Assembly: GCA_024401475.1 (NCBI GenBank)
Contig: JAKSKZ010000014.1
Span: 17,156-81,155 of the forward strand
Length of the DNA stretch: 64,000 nt
Reading direction: 5' to 3'
DNA from: Paludibacteraceae bacterium
Lineage (GTDB): Bacteria; Bacteroidota; Bacteroidia; Bacteroidales; Paludibacteraceae
Within the stretch, counting starts at the first letter, position 1, and every line of letters starts with the position of its first letter. The notes under the pieces are model-generated. The model ran no database searches, was not told the DNA's origin, and was given only the letters and a program-made list of their open reading frames with translations. Position numbers and translations under genes: made by a program. Of this stretch, positions 26,213 to 34,858 are shown piece after piece.

Positions 26213-29200
26213 TTGAAACGAGAATTCAAAAAAATAGTCTTTGTCTGTATGTTCTTGTGCGGTATGCTTATGTTTACCACATATGGACAAAAACCAGATG
26301 ACCGTCATCTCTCCGCTGATGGTACGATAACGGGGGCTGACTCATTGTCTGCTTCGGATGAGATTGGCGTGTCTAAGTACGATACGATGCCTTTGCATTA
26401 TCCATTGCGTAGAACGGAGGTCGTCACTTATGACGAACTGCAGAATAATGCTTCTCCTGTCGATGCAAAGATTCCAGATAATGTCAATCAATCAGTGGAG
26501 TATGATCCTAATTCAGGTTTGTATATTTTTACGACAAAAGTAGGAGATATGGATATCTCTACTCCGTTCGTCTTGAATGAGAGCGAGTATGATGATTATT
26601 CCCTACGCCAATCCATGAATTCTTATTGGGCGGAGAAAAATCGTGCTAATAAGTCGGATGCTGATACGGACTTCAATCTAAGCGATATGAAGATTGGAAT
26701 AGGTCCTACGGGAGATAAGATATTTGGTCCTGGAGGTGTGCAGTTGAAGACGCAAGGTTCAGTGGATCTGACATTTGGATTTAAAATTTCCAAAAGAGAC
26801 AATCCTACGATTCCTGAACGAAACAGGACCAATACGATTTTCGACTTTGACACCAAGATCCAGTTGAGTGCAAACGGAAAAGTGGGAGACCGTGTGGCGT
26901 TCTCTATGAACTATAATACGGAGTCGTCTTTCGATTTTGATCAGAAATTGATTAATCTTTCCTACGAAGGAAAAGAGGATGATATTATCAAGAAAGTTGA
27001 GGCCGGAAATGTTAGTTTGCCACTTTCAACTTCGCTTATACAAGGAGGAACTGCTTTGTTTGGTATTCGCACCGATCTTCAGTTCGGAAAATTGAAGGTG
27101 TCAGCTTTGGCTTCTCAACAAGAGTCTGAGTCAAAGACTATTAATACGCAAGGAGCGCAGACTACGGATTTCTCTATCTCTGCTGCTAATTATGATGAAA
27201 ATAGGCACTTCTTCCTTTCTGAATATTTCTACGATAATTATGACGATTGGGCAAGAAATCTGCCTAACCCTCGTTCGGGTATTGTTATCAGAAAGATTGA
27301 GGTCTGGGTGACTAATCGTTCTTCTTACGAAAAGCAAAGTCGTAATATTGTGGCATTTACGAAGTTGGGAGAGCATACAGGTCAGAAACTACCTCCTTAT
27401 AATGACACGTTGTACACCTTGGTGAAGGGTAATAGCGCGATACGTGATTTCCAAACTGCATCAAGCGAGTTGGAGCATCAGTATGATATGGTTTCTGGTG
27501 CTGATTTCGAAAACTTGACCAGTGCACGTTTGTTGGATGCTTCTGAATATACCCTTAATTCTCAAATGGGTTTCATCTCGTTGAAAAGTACATTGTCTAA
27601 TGATGACGTCTTGGCTGTGGCGTATGAATATACGAACAGTAAGGGTAAAGTCTTGAAAGTCGGTGAGTTTTCTACCGATATGGTGGGTGACTCTACAGTC
27701 TTGTCTGGAAAAAGAACATTGTTGGTTAAGTTGATAAAGTCAACCTCTTCTACTCCTAAATATGCAAGTTTGTGGAAGTTGGCGATGAGGAACATCTATT
27801 CATTGGGTGCATATAATTTGCAGCAGGAGAAGTTCCAAGTGGAGGTGAACTATTATTATCAAGATGATTCACTTTCTGCTTATATGAACTATTTGCCTGA
27901 GTTAGGCAACAAGAAGCTTCTTCGCGTGCTTAACCTTGACCGATTAAATAAACGTCAGCAGGCCGTTCCGGATGGATATTACGATTTTGTGGAGGGCTAT
28001 ACGGTTTATGCTTCTAACGGACGAATTATTTTGCCAAGTACACGTCCGTTTGATACAGGATTGATAAATGGTTATCCAAAGAAGGATTCGGCTTTGGTTA
28101 AGAAATATACTTTCCCTGAATTGTATGACTCGACCTTGACGGTGGCAAAACAATTTGCAGAAAAGGATAAGTTCGTATTGACAGGAAAATATAAATCATC
28201 GTCTGGATCCGAGATTCGATTGGGAGCGACAAATGTTCCTCGCGGTTCTGTTCGTGTCACTGCGGGAGGCCGCCAATTGGAGGAGGGCTCTGGTTTTACG
28301 GTGGACTATAATTTGGGTGTCGTTACTATTTTGGATGATGTGGCTTTAGAGTCTAATGCACCGATTAGTGTCACGTTGGAGAGCCAATCTTTCTTTAGCA
28401 TGCAACGAAAATCGTTGGTTGGAACAAATTTGGAGTATGCCCTTAGCGATGAGGTGACGATTGGTGGTACAATCATGCACTTGTCTGAAAAACCATTGAC
28501 TACCAAAGTAGGGTATGGAGAAGAACCAATGTCCAATACAATTTGGGGCTTGAATGCATCTTATAAAACGGATGTCCAATGGTTGACAAATTTGGTTGAC
28601 AAGATTCCATTGGTGAATGCTACGGCTCCTTCTTCATTTGCTGTCTCTGGTGAGTTTGCTCAATTGATTCCAGGCCATTCTGATGCAATTAACCAAGGTG
28701 AGCAAGGCGTGTCTTATATAGATGATTTTGAGGGAACTAAGTCGACTATCAACATCATGCATCCAAATGGTTGGGCGTTGGCTAGTACGCCGAAAGGTTT
28801 TGCTCGTTTGAATGACCCTTATTGGGCTTCTTTCCTCAATGCTCAAGATTTGGAAAATATCGGTTATGGTTTGAATCGTGCCCACATGTCATGGTTCTAC
28901 ATTGACCAAATTTTCACGAATAAGACAAAGAGCAGTAGTACTCCTTCTCATATCTTTAATGATAAAGATCAGCTTTCCAACCATTTCGTAAGAGCTGTAT
29001 ATGAAAGGGAGATTTATCAAAATAAGGAGGCTCTTTATGGACAGCCAACTACGCTCCAAACATTGAACTTGTCTTACTACCCAAGAGAAAGAGGTCCATA
29101 TAACTTGGATGTGTCTAATATGGGAGAGGATGGTTATTTGGAGAATCCTGAAAATCGATGGGCAGGTATTATGCGTAAGTTGGATAACAGCAACTTTGAA

Positions 29201-32200
29201 AATTCCAATGTGGAGTATATCGAGTTCTGGTTGATGGATCCATTCGTTTATGCTGATGAAACTGATGAGAAATATCAACAGAACCATGCTAAAAACGGAG
29301 GAATGGTCAGCGGTCAGTTGATTTTCAACTTGGGTGATGTTTCCGAGGATGTTCTTCGTGATGGGCGAATCTCTTTCGAGAATGGATTGCCGACATCGAA
29401 TAATCAGACGGAAATTGATTCTACGGTGTGGGGCCGCGTGCCAAGAATTCAGGCTGTGACAAATTCATTCGATATGTCAAGTGTGTCGCAACAAGACCTT
29501 GGTTTGAATGGCTTGTCTTCGGAAGATGAAATGATGTATGGCACTTATGCTAAATATGTTCAAGGTTTGATGGACAAGTTGACAAGATCGGCAAAAGAAA
29601 GAATGAACAATGAATTCTTCTCTCCTTTGACAGACCCAGCTGGTGATGATTTCCACTATTTCCGCGGCTCTGATTACGATGATAGAGAAGTTAGCATTTT
29701 GGATCGTTACAAGTATTATAACGGGTTGGAAGGTAACTCGTCAACTTCTAGTGGTAGCTATACAACTTCATCTTCTACTTATCCAAACTCGGAGGATTTG
29801 AACTCTGATAGAACTTTGAATACGAAAGAAAAGTATTTCGTGTATAAAGTGGATATTGACCAGGAGATGTTTAGAGAGGAAAACTGGTCTAAGAACCACA
29901 TTGCAAGCGTGGTGGAGTATGATGCTCCTTTGCGTAATGGTAATACAAGTAAGATTAAGTGGTATCAAGTGAAGATTCCGGTACGTAATCCAGATGATAA
30001 AGTGGGCGATATTGAAGATTTCCGCTCTATTCGTTTCATCAGAATGTATATGACTGGATTTGAGGATGAAACGCATTTGCGTTTCGGTTCGTTGGCTTTG
30101 GTTCGTACGGATTGGCGTGTGTATGAAAAGAATGACAAGTTGCGTGACGCCGCTGTTACTGGCGTGCTAGGCGATGGCACGATAGAGATATCGGCTGTTA
30201 ATATAGAAAATGATGGAACTCGTGTCCCTGTCAATTACGTATTGCCTCCAGGAATCTCTCGTGAGATTGACCCTAGCCAATCACAAATAAGGCAAGAAAA
30301 CGAGCAGTCTATGTCATTGAAGGTGGATAGTTTGGAGCCGAAGGATGTTCGTGCTGTTTACAAGTTGACCAATTTGGATATGCGTAAGTACGAGCGTTTA
30401 AGAATGTACGTTCACGCAGAAAATAAGATTGGAAGCACAGAGTTGAAAGACAATCGTATGTCAATCTTCGTTCGTTTAGGTTCTGATTTCACAGAAAACT
30501 ACTACGAGTATAGAATGCCGTTGGTGATTACTCCGGAGGGAGCTACAGATGCTGACGAGGTTTGGCCGGTAGAGAATAATTTGAATGTGGCTCTTGATCT
30601 ATTGACCGATTTGAAATTGGAAAGAGATAGGAAGAAGACGGCAGGTTTGGCGAAGAATAATCAGCGATTCACCAAGATGCACGGAAATAATATGTTGACT
30701 GTCATCGGTAATCCATCGCTTGGCGAAGTCTCGACAATGATGATCGGTGTTGTTAACGATGATGAGGTCTCTCATAGCGTAGAAATTTGGGTGAACGAAC
30801 TTCGTATGGCAGGATTTGATGAAGAAGGAGGTTGGGCTGCACTTGCAAATATGGGTATTGTTTTCTCAGATTTGGGATCGTTCAGCGCAGGAGGTAGAGT
30901 TGAAACTGTAGGATTTGGTGGTATTGAACAGAATGTGAATGAACGTAATAAGGATGATAATTACGAGTATAACATGACTGCGGCCATCCAGCTTGGTAAG
31001 TTCTTCCCTGAAAAGGCGAAGGTCAACTTGCCTGTTTCATATACATATTCTAAGACTATAATTAAGCCTGAATATGATCCTTTGAATTCAGATATTAAGT
31101 TGGATCGCTCTTTGGACAATCAAACATCGGAATCGCGAAAAGATTCCATTAGAGATTTGGCATATACGCAGAAGACTTATAAGAGTTTGACATTGTCTAA
31201 TATTCGTGTGGGCATTGCAAGTAAGACACCAATGCCTTACGACCCTGCCAACTTCTCGCTTAGCTTAGGTTATAATGAGACTTCACAAGAAGATCCGGAG
31301 ACATCTTATTCTATAAGCCAAAATCATACGGGTTCGTTGAATTATGTCTATTCATTGAAGCCGAAACCTGTTGAACCGCTCCGTAATGTGAAATTCTTTA
31401 AGTCCAACTATTTAAAGTTGTTTAGAGAGTTTAATTTCTACTATTTGCCAACACAGTTGGCGTTTAGTACATCAATGAATAGGCATTATGAAGAGGTGAT
31501 GACTCGTGATTTCTCAGGTGAGATGAAGAAAGATACATTCTTCCCATTTATGACCTTTGATAAGGATTGGACTTGGGACAGAACCTCTGATATCAAATTC
31601 AATTTGATGAAGAGTTTGAAGTTGACCTTCTCCTCTTCTATGAATTCGGAGATTCCGGAGTTGATTAAAGATACGGCAGGTTATCACAATATTCCAATCA
31701 ACCAACGATATTTGTCTGATATTGACAAGGATGATTGGTACGAGTTGTGGAAGGATACTGTAATCCACAGCATAAAGCATTTCGGCGTTCCTATTGCTTA
31801 TGAACAGAAGTTCACTGCTTCTTATGCTTTGCCTATCAATAAGTTGCCTTTCTTGGAATGGATTACATCTAATGCCCAATATTCAGGACAGTATAGTTGG
31901 GATAAAGGTGCAGTCTTGGTTCTCGGAGAGGATCCTTCTACAGGTAATATCGCGGTTAGTGAGCGAATGTGGAATGGTGATGTCCGTTTCAACATGGAAA
32001 CTTTGTATAATAAGTCTCAGTATTTGAAAGACTTGAATAAAAAGTTCGCAAAATCAACTCGTAATGCTCAGAAGAATAATAAGGAGAAAAATAAGCCAAG
32101 AGCTTATGAGAGAAAGAATCTTCGTTTGAAGAAAGACAATAAGACGAAGATTTCGCATAGACTTAATACAACTAAGGTGAATGTTGTAATTACCGATAGT

Positions 32201-33703
32201 GAAGGAAAGATTTATCCGGCAAATTATTCGGTTGATGATCAAAACAATATCTCCATATCTTCAAATGAAGACAAGACGGGATTGTCGTTGAAAATCACAC
32301 CGGTGGTTAAAGAGGAGACTGTCTTTACGGAGATTCGTGACTATACAGTTCGTATGTTGATGATGGTTCGTAATGTTAGTGCTAGTTATCGTCGTGGTGA
32401 AGTGCTTAATTTGCAAGGTTTCCAACCTAATACAGGTTTCCTTGGTCAGAATGGTTCAGCACCTGGTTATGATTTCACATTCGGATTCTTTAAGACAGAT
32501 GCATTCTTGGAAAAGGCTTACGATCATGATTGGATGTTGCAGGATTCAAATGTGGTTAACCCAATCGTTCATTCTGTAACGCAAGACTTCCAAATTAGAT
32601 CAGTATTGGAACCTATTACAGGTTTCAAGGTGGATTTGAATGGTGCATGGTCTAAGAATAATACTACCAATATATACTATATGACGGATGGGCGTCCTGA
32701 AACATTTGGAGGTACTTATTCAAGAACACATATTGCCATAAAAACAGCATTCGTAACGCCTTCATTGCATTCTAAAACTTTCTCTGATTTCTTAAAAAAT
32801 AGGACCATCATTCAGGGTCGTGTGAAGAAAGATTTTGAGAGGGAGATGGAAAATGCCAATGGATCGTATGATCCAGGACGTACTTATATTAATCCAAATT
32901 CAAGTGATGTCCTTGTCCCAGCATTCCTTTCTGCATATTCGGGAACGAGTGCTTCTTCTGCAAGTTTGGATCTTTTGCCAAATATCTTGTCTCTTTTGCC
33001 AAACTGGAAAGTGACGTATGACGGAATCTCTCGTATGCCATGGTTTAAGGATCATTTTAAGACCTTCAATTTGAATCACGCATATAAGTGTCAGTATAAT
33101 GTTAACGCATTTACTTCGCAGTCAAACTGGATGCCAGTGGCTTCTCATTATGGTTATATGGTGGGTACGGAAAACACCGATTTCGATGTGGTGGCAAGTG
33201 AGAATTACATCGGAACAGCTAATTTGAATGAGTCGTTCCACCCTCTGTTCGGATTTGACGCAAGCATGAAGAATAGTTTGAGTTTGAAGGCAGAATTCCG
33301 TAAGTCTCGTACGGCTCAATTGGACGTGCCAGGTAACCAAATTGTAGAGTCGTATAGCAATGAGTATGTCTTTGGAACGGGTTACCGAATTGATGATTTT
33401 GGTATGATTGTCAATCTGAATAATGACAAACAAAAGAAGGTAAAGAACGACTTGAATTTGCGACTTGACCTTTCTTATAAGAATACAGATGCCATTATTC
33501 GTAAGATTGACGATGCATATTCTCAGTTGAGCAATGGTTTGAAGTCGTTCATCATCAAGTTCTCTGCTGAGTATGTGTTCAGTCAACAGTTGAATATTAG
33601 ATTCTTCTATGATCGTACGGCAAGTACGCCGAAGGTTTCTCAAGGATTCCCTACGGTTAATACAGACTTCGGTTTGGGATTCAGATTCTTGTTGTCGAGA
33701 TAA
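26213..33703 (+). CDS. sprA: SprA (Sov), giant outer-membrane translocon of the type IX secretion system
   Basis: The 2496-residue product is close in size to Porphyromonas Sov and Flavobacterium SprA, the 36-strand barrel through which T9SS cargo crosses the outer membrane. It has a signal peptide (hydrophobic about 8-22, ending TTYGQ), the SprA N-terminal block (IKLQTQGSVDLTFGF-like segment seen as VQLKTQGSVDLTFGFKISK), many amphipathic beta-strand segments with conserved VEIWVNELRMAGFDE and YIDDFEGTKSTI motifs, and a final strand FGLGFRFLLSR. The start is a TTG at 26213: the next in-frame ATG would cut into the signal peptide. The reading frame is unbroken and a strong terminator follows. 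Confidence 0.95.
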   Translation: MKREFKKIVFVCMFLCGMLMFTTYGQKPDDRHLSADGTITGADSLSASDEIGVSKYDTMPLHYPLRRTEVVTYDELQNNASPVDAKIPDNVNQSVEYDPNSGLYIFTTKVGDMDISTPFVLNESEYDDYSLRQSMNSYWAEKNRANKSDADTDFNLSDMKIGIGPTGDKIFGPGGVQLKTQGSVDLTFGFKISKRDNPTIPERNRTNTIFDFDTKIQLSANGKVGDRVAFSMNYNTESSFDFDQKLINLSYEGKEDDIIKKVEAGNVSLPLSTSLIQGGTALFGIRTDLQFGKLKVSALASQQESESKTINTQGAQTTDFSISAANYDENRHFFLSEYFYDNYDDWARNLPNPRSGIVIRKIEVWVTNRSSYEKQSRNIVAFTKLGEHTGQKLPPYNDTLYTLVKGNSAIRDFQTASSELEHQYDMVSGADFENLTSARLLDASEYTLNSQMGFISLKSTLSNDDVLAVAYEYTNSKGKVLKVGEFSTDMVGDSTVLSGKRTLLVKLIKSTSSTPKYASLWKLAMRNIYSLGAYNLQQEKFQVEVNYYYQDDSLSAYMNYLPELGNKKLLRVLNLDRLNKRQQAVPDGYYDFVEGYTVYASNGRIILPSTRPFDTGLINGYPKKDSALVKKYTFPELYDSTLTVAKQFAEKDKFVLTGKYKSSSGSEIRLGATNVPRGSVRVTAGGRQLEEGSGFTVDYNLGVVTILDDVALESNAPISVTLESQSFFSMQRKSLVGTNLEYALSDEVTIGGTIMHLSEKPLTTKVGYGEEPMSNTIWGLNASYKTDVQWLTNLVDKIPLVNATAPSSFAVSGEFAQLIPGHSDAINQGEQGVSYIDDFEGTKSTINIMHPNGWALASTPKGFARLNDPYWASFLNAQDLENIGYGLNRAHMSWFYIDQIFTNKTKSSSTPSHIFNDKDQLSNHFVRAVYEREIYQNKEALYGQPTTLQTLNLSYYPRERGPYNLDVSNMGEDGYLENPENRWAGIMRKLDNSNFENSNVEYIEFWLMDPFVYADETDEKYQQNHAKNGGMVSGQLIFNLGDVSEDVLRDGRISFENGLPTSNNQTEIDSTVWGRVPRIQAVTNSFDMSSVSQQDLGLNGLSSEDEMMYGTYAKYVQGLMDKLTRSAKERMNNEFFSPLTDPAGDDFHYFRGSDYDDREVSILDRYKYYNGLEGNSSTSSGSYTTSSSTYPNSEDLNSDRTLNTKEKYFVYKVDIDQEMFREENWSKNHIASVVEYDAPLRNGNTSKIKWYQVKIPVRNPDDKVGDIEDFRSIRFIRMYMTGFEDETHLRFGSLALVRTDWRVYEKNDKLRDAAVTGVLGDGTIEISAVNIENDGTRVPVNYVLPPGISREIDPSQSQIRQENEQSMSLKVDSLEPKDVRAVYKLTNLDMRKYERLRMYVHAENKIGSTELKDNRMSIFVRLGSDFTENYYEYRMPLVITPEGATDADEVWPVENNLNVALDLLTDLKLERDRKKTAGLAKNNQRFTKMHGNNMLTVIGNPSLGEVSTMMIGVVNDDEVSHSVEIWVNELRMAGFDEEGGWAALANMGIVFSDLGSFSAGGRVETVGFGGIEQNVNERNKDDNYEYNMTAAIQLGKFFPEKAKVNLPVSYTYSKTIIKPEYDPLNSDIKLDRSLDNQTSESRKDSIRDLAYTQKTYKSLTLSNIRVGIASKTPMPYDPANFSLSLGYNETSQEDPETSYSISQNHTGSLNYVYSLKPKPVEPLRNVKFFKSNYLKLFREFNFYYLPTQLAFSTSMNRHYEEVMTRDFSGEMKKDTFFPFMTFDKDWTWDRTSDIKFNLMKSLKLTFSSSMNSEIPELIKDTAGYHNIPINQRYLSDIDKDDWYELWKDTVIHSIKHFGVPIAYEQKFTASYALPINKLPFLEWITSNAQYSGQYSWDKGAVLVLGEDPSTGNIAVSERMWNGDVRFNMETLYNKSQYLKDLNKKFAKSTRNAQKNNKEKNKPRAYERKNLRLKKDNKTKISHRLNTTKVNVVITDSEGKIYPANYSVDDQNNISISSNEDKTGLSLKITPVVKEETVFTEIRDYTVRMLMMVRNVSASYRRGEVLNLQGFQPNTGFLGQNGSAPGYDFTFGFFKTDAFLEKAYDHDWMLQDSNVVNPIVHSVTQDFQIRSVLEPITGFKVDLNGAWSKNNTTNIYYMTDGRPETFGGTYSRTHIAIKTAFVTPSLHSKTFSDFLKNRTIIQGRVKKDFEREMENANGSYDPGRTYINPNSSDVLVPAFLSAYSGTSASSASLDLLPNILSLLPNWKVTYDGISRMPWFKDHFKTFNLNHAYKCQYNVNAFTSQSNWMPVASHYGYMVGTENTDFDVVASENYIGTANLNESFHPLFGFDASMKNSLSLKAEFRKSRTAQLDVPGNQIVESYSNEYVFGTGYRIDDFGMIVNLNNDKQKKVKNDLNLRLDLSYKNTDAIIRKIDDAYSQLSNGLKSFIIKFSAEYVFSQQLNIRFFYDRTASTPKVSQGFPTVNTDFGLGFRFLLSR

Positions 33704-33720
33704 TTGACTTGTTTGGAAAT

Positions 33721-33753
33721 GTAAAAGGGACGGAGAAAAACCGTCCCTTTTAC
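33721..33753 (+). terminator. Rho-independent terminator after sprA
   Basis: GTAAAAGGGACGG (33721-33733) pairs perfectly with CCGTCCCTTTTAC (33741-33753) around a seven-base A-rich loop; the 13-bp stem ends in a T-run. It lies 17 nt past the sprA stop. Confidence 0.8.
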
Positions 33754-33817
33754 ATTTCTCTAATCTTATGTTGGTATCTTGCTCCTTAACGATTCGTCAC
33801 GAGTTTTCAATGATACA

Positions 33818-34636
33818 TCATTTCTCTCTTTCTTTTGCGATAAATTCCCTTTCTTTTCGTATCTCTCTTGCCAACTTTTCATACTGGGCATCTAAATTTC
33901 TTTTATACGTCTTCTTTTCCAGATGTTTGAGTTGATTTTCGAATTTGAGCCTCTTTTTTACGTCTCCTTTGAAAATGGCTAACTCAACGATTGCAGAATT
34001 CTTGCCTTTGAAGCGGGCTGGATTGTAAATTTCTAAGGATGCTCGTCGATTCGGCTCGTGTTCGAATTCTTCTTTCGCGTTTTTTATATGGGGCTGATAG
34101 AAGCCCAATCCAATAGGAATTATTTGAGTATTTGTTGTATTGATGCGGTTCCTTATTAAATGAGCTACGTATTCAGCTCGGTTCATTGACAGCTTTAGAT
34201 TATACTTTTCGCTCCCACGTTCATCGGTATGTCCAATCACTAAGTATAATTTATCAGGGTTTTCCGTGATGAATTCAGCCATCTCGTCGATCTGTTGCTT
34301 TGCTTCAGGCCTGATTTGTCCATGATAATCCACCATATAGTACTCCCATACCAATGAATCGGAATTCATCGTTTGCCTTTCCTGTGCAGGAATTTCTTGT
34401 GCATATATGGTTGTCAGAGTGGCGGCAAGTCCGATTATTTTAACCATCTTACCAGCTTTTTTTCGCAAAGAGAGTTGATGTTCTATATAGGCATATTCTG
34501 ACTCGCAGGCTGGGCAAGTCCCTTGACATGGACCCTGAAAAAGGCACTCGCTGGGAGTATAATCTATATCGTTGGCCTTTGCAATTTCTTTACGGATAGC
34601 CTTCAGTTGTTCGCATGTATGTCGTCCTTTTAACAT
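33818..34636 (-). CDS. OmpA-family protein with an N-terminal cysteine-rich cytoplasmic-type domain
   Basis: The 272-residue product begins LKGRHTCEQLKAIRKEIAKAN and continues with a CxxxxCxGTCPxC cluster (C33, C38, C42, C45), a short N-terminal domain I recall from several Bacteroidota regulatory or envelope proteins. A hydrophobic helix follows (about 63-80), then an OmpA peptidoglycan-binding domain with YLVIGHTDERGSEKYNLKLS and NRAEYVAHLI, and a long charged C-terminal helix (about 225-272, rich in K, R and E). The topology implies the N-terminus in the cytoplasm and the OmpA domain gripping peptidoglycan. The cysteines could bind zinc. Function is unknown. Confidence 0.75.
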   Translation of the reverse strand: MLKGRHTCEQLKAIRKEIAKANDIDYTPSECLFQGPCQGTCPACESEYAYIEHQLSLRKKAGKMVKIIGLAATLTTIYAQEIPAQERQTMNSDSLVWEYYMVDYHGQIRPEAKQQIDEMAEFITENPDKLYLVIGHTDERGSEKYNLKLSMNRAEYVAHLIRNRINTTNTQIIPIGLGFYQPHIKNAKEEFEHEPNRRASLEIYNPARFKGKNSAIVELAIFKGDVKKRLKFENQLKHLEKKTYKRNLDAQYEKLAREIRKEREFIAKEREK

Positions 34637-34687
34637 GGTTGGAATTTTGGATTTAAGAGTTAAAAGTTTGTCGTTGTTATAAGATGC

Positions 34688-34732
34688 AAATGCAAATTTC
34701 AGAGAAGGACCTCCTCTCTGAAATTTGCATTT
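34688..34732. repeat. Long perfect inverted repeat downstream of the activase gene
   Basis: Positions 34688-34705 pair perfectly with 34715-34732 (18 bp) around a nine-base spacer. The arms read AAATGCAAATTTCAGAGA and its complement. There is no marked T-run on either side, so it is an unusual terminator; it may instead stabilise the mRNA end of the minus-strand activase gene. Confidence 0.7.
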
Positions 34733-34858
34733 ATAGGGGTAGAGCGGAACTTACTTTAATTCTTAGCTCACATAGGCGAATCGCTTGCTGTGAAAAGTTC
34801 AATGATGGTTTCAAATGGAAGTGCATAGATGCGAGTATTGCCATCTTCTGCAGTGTGC

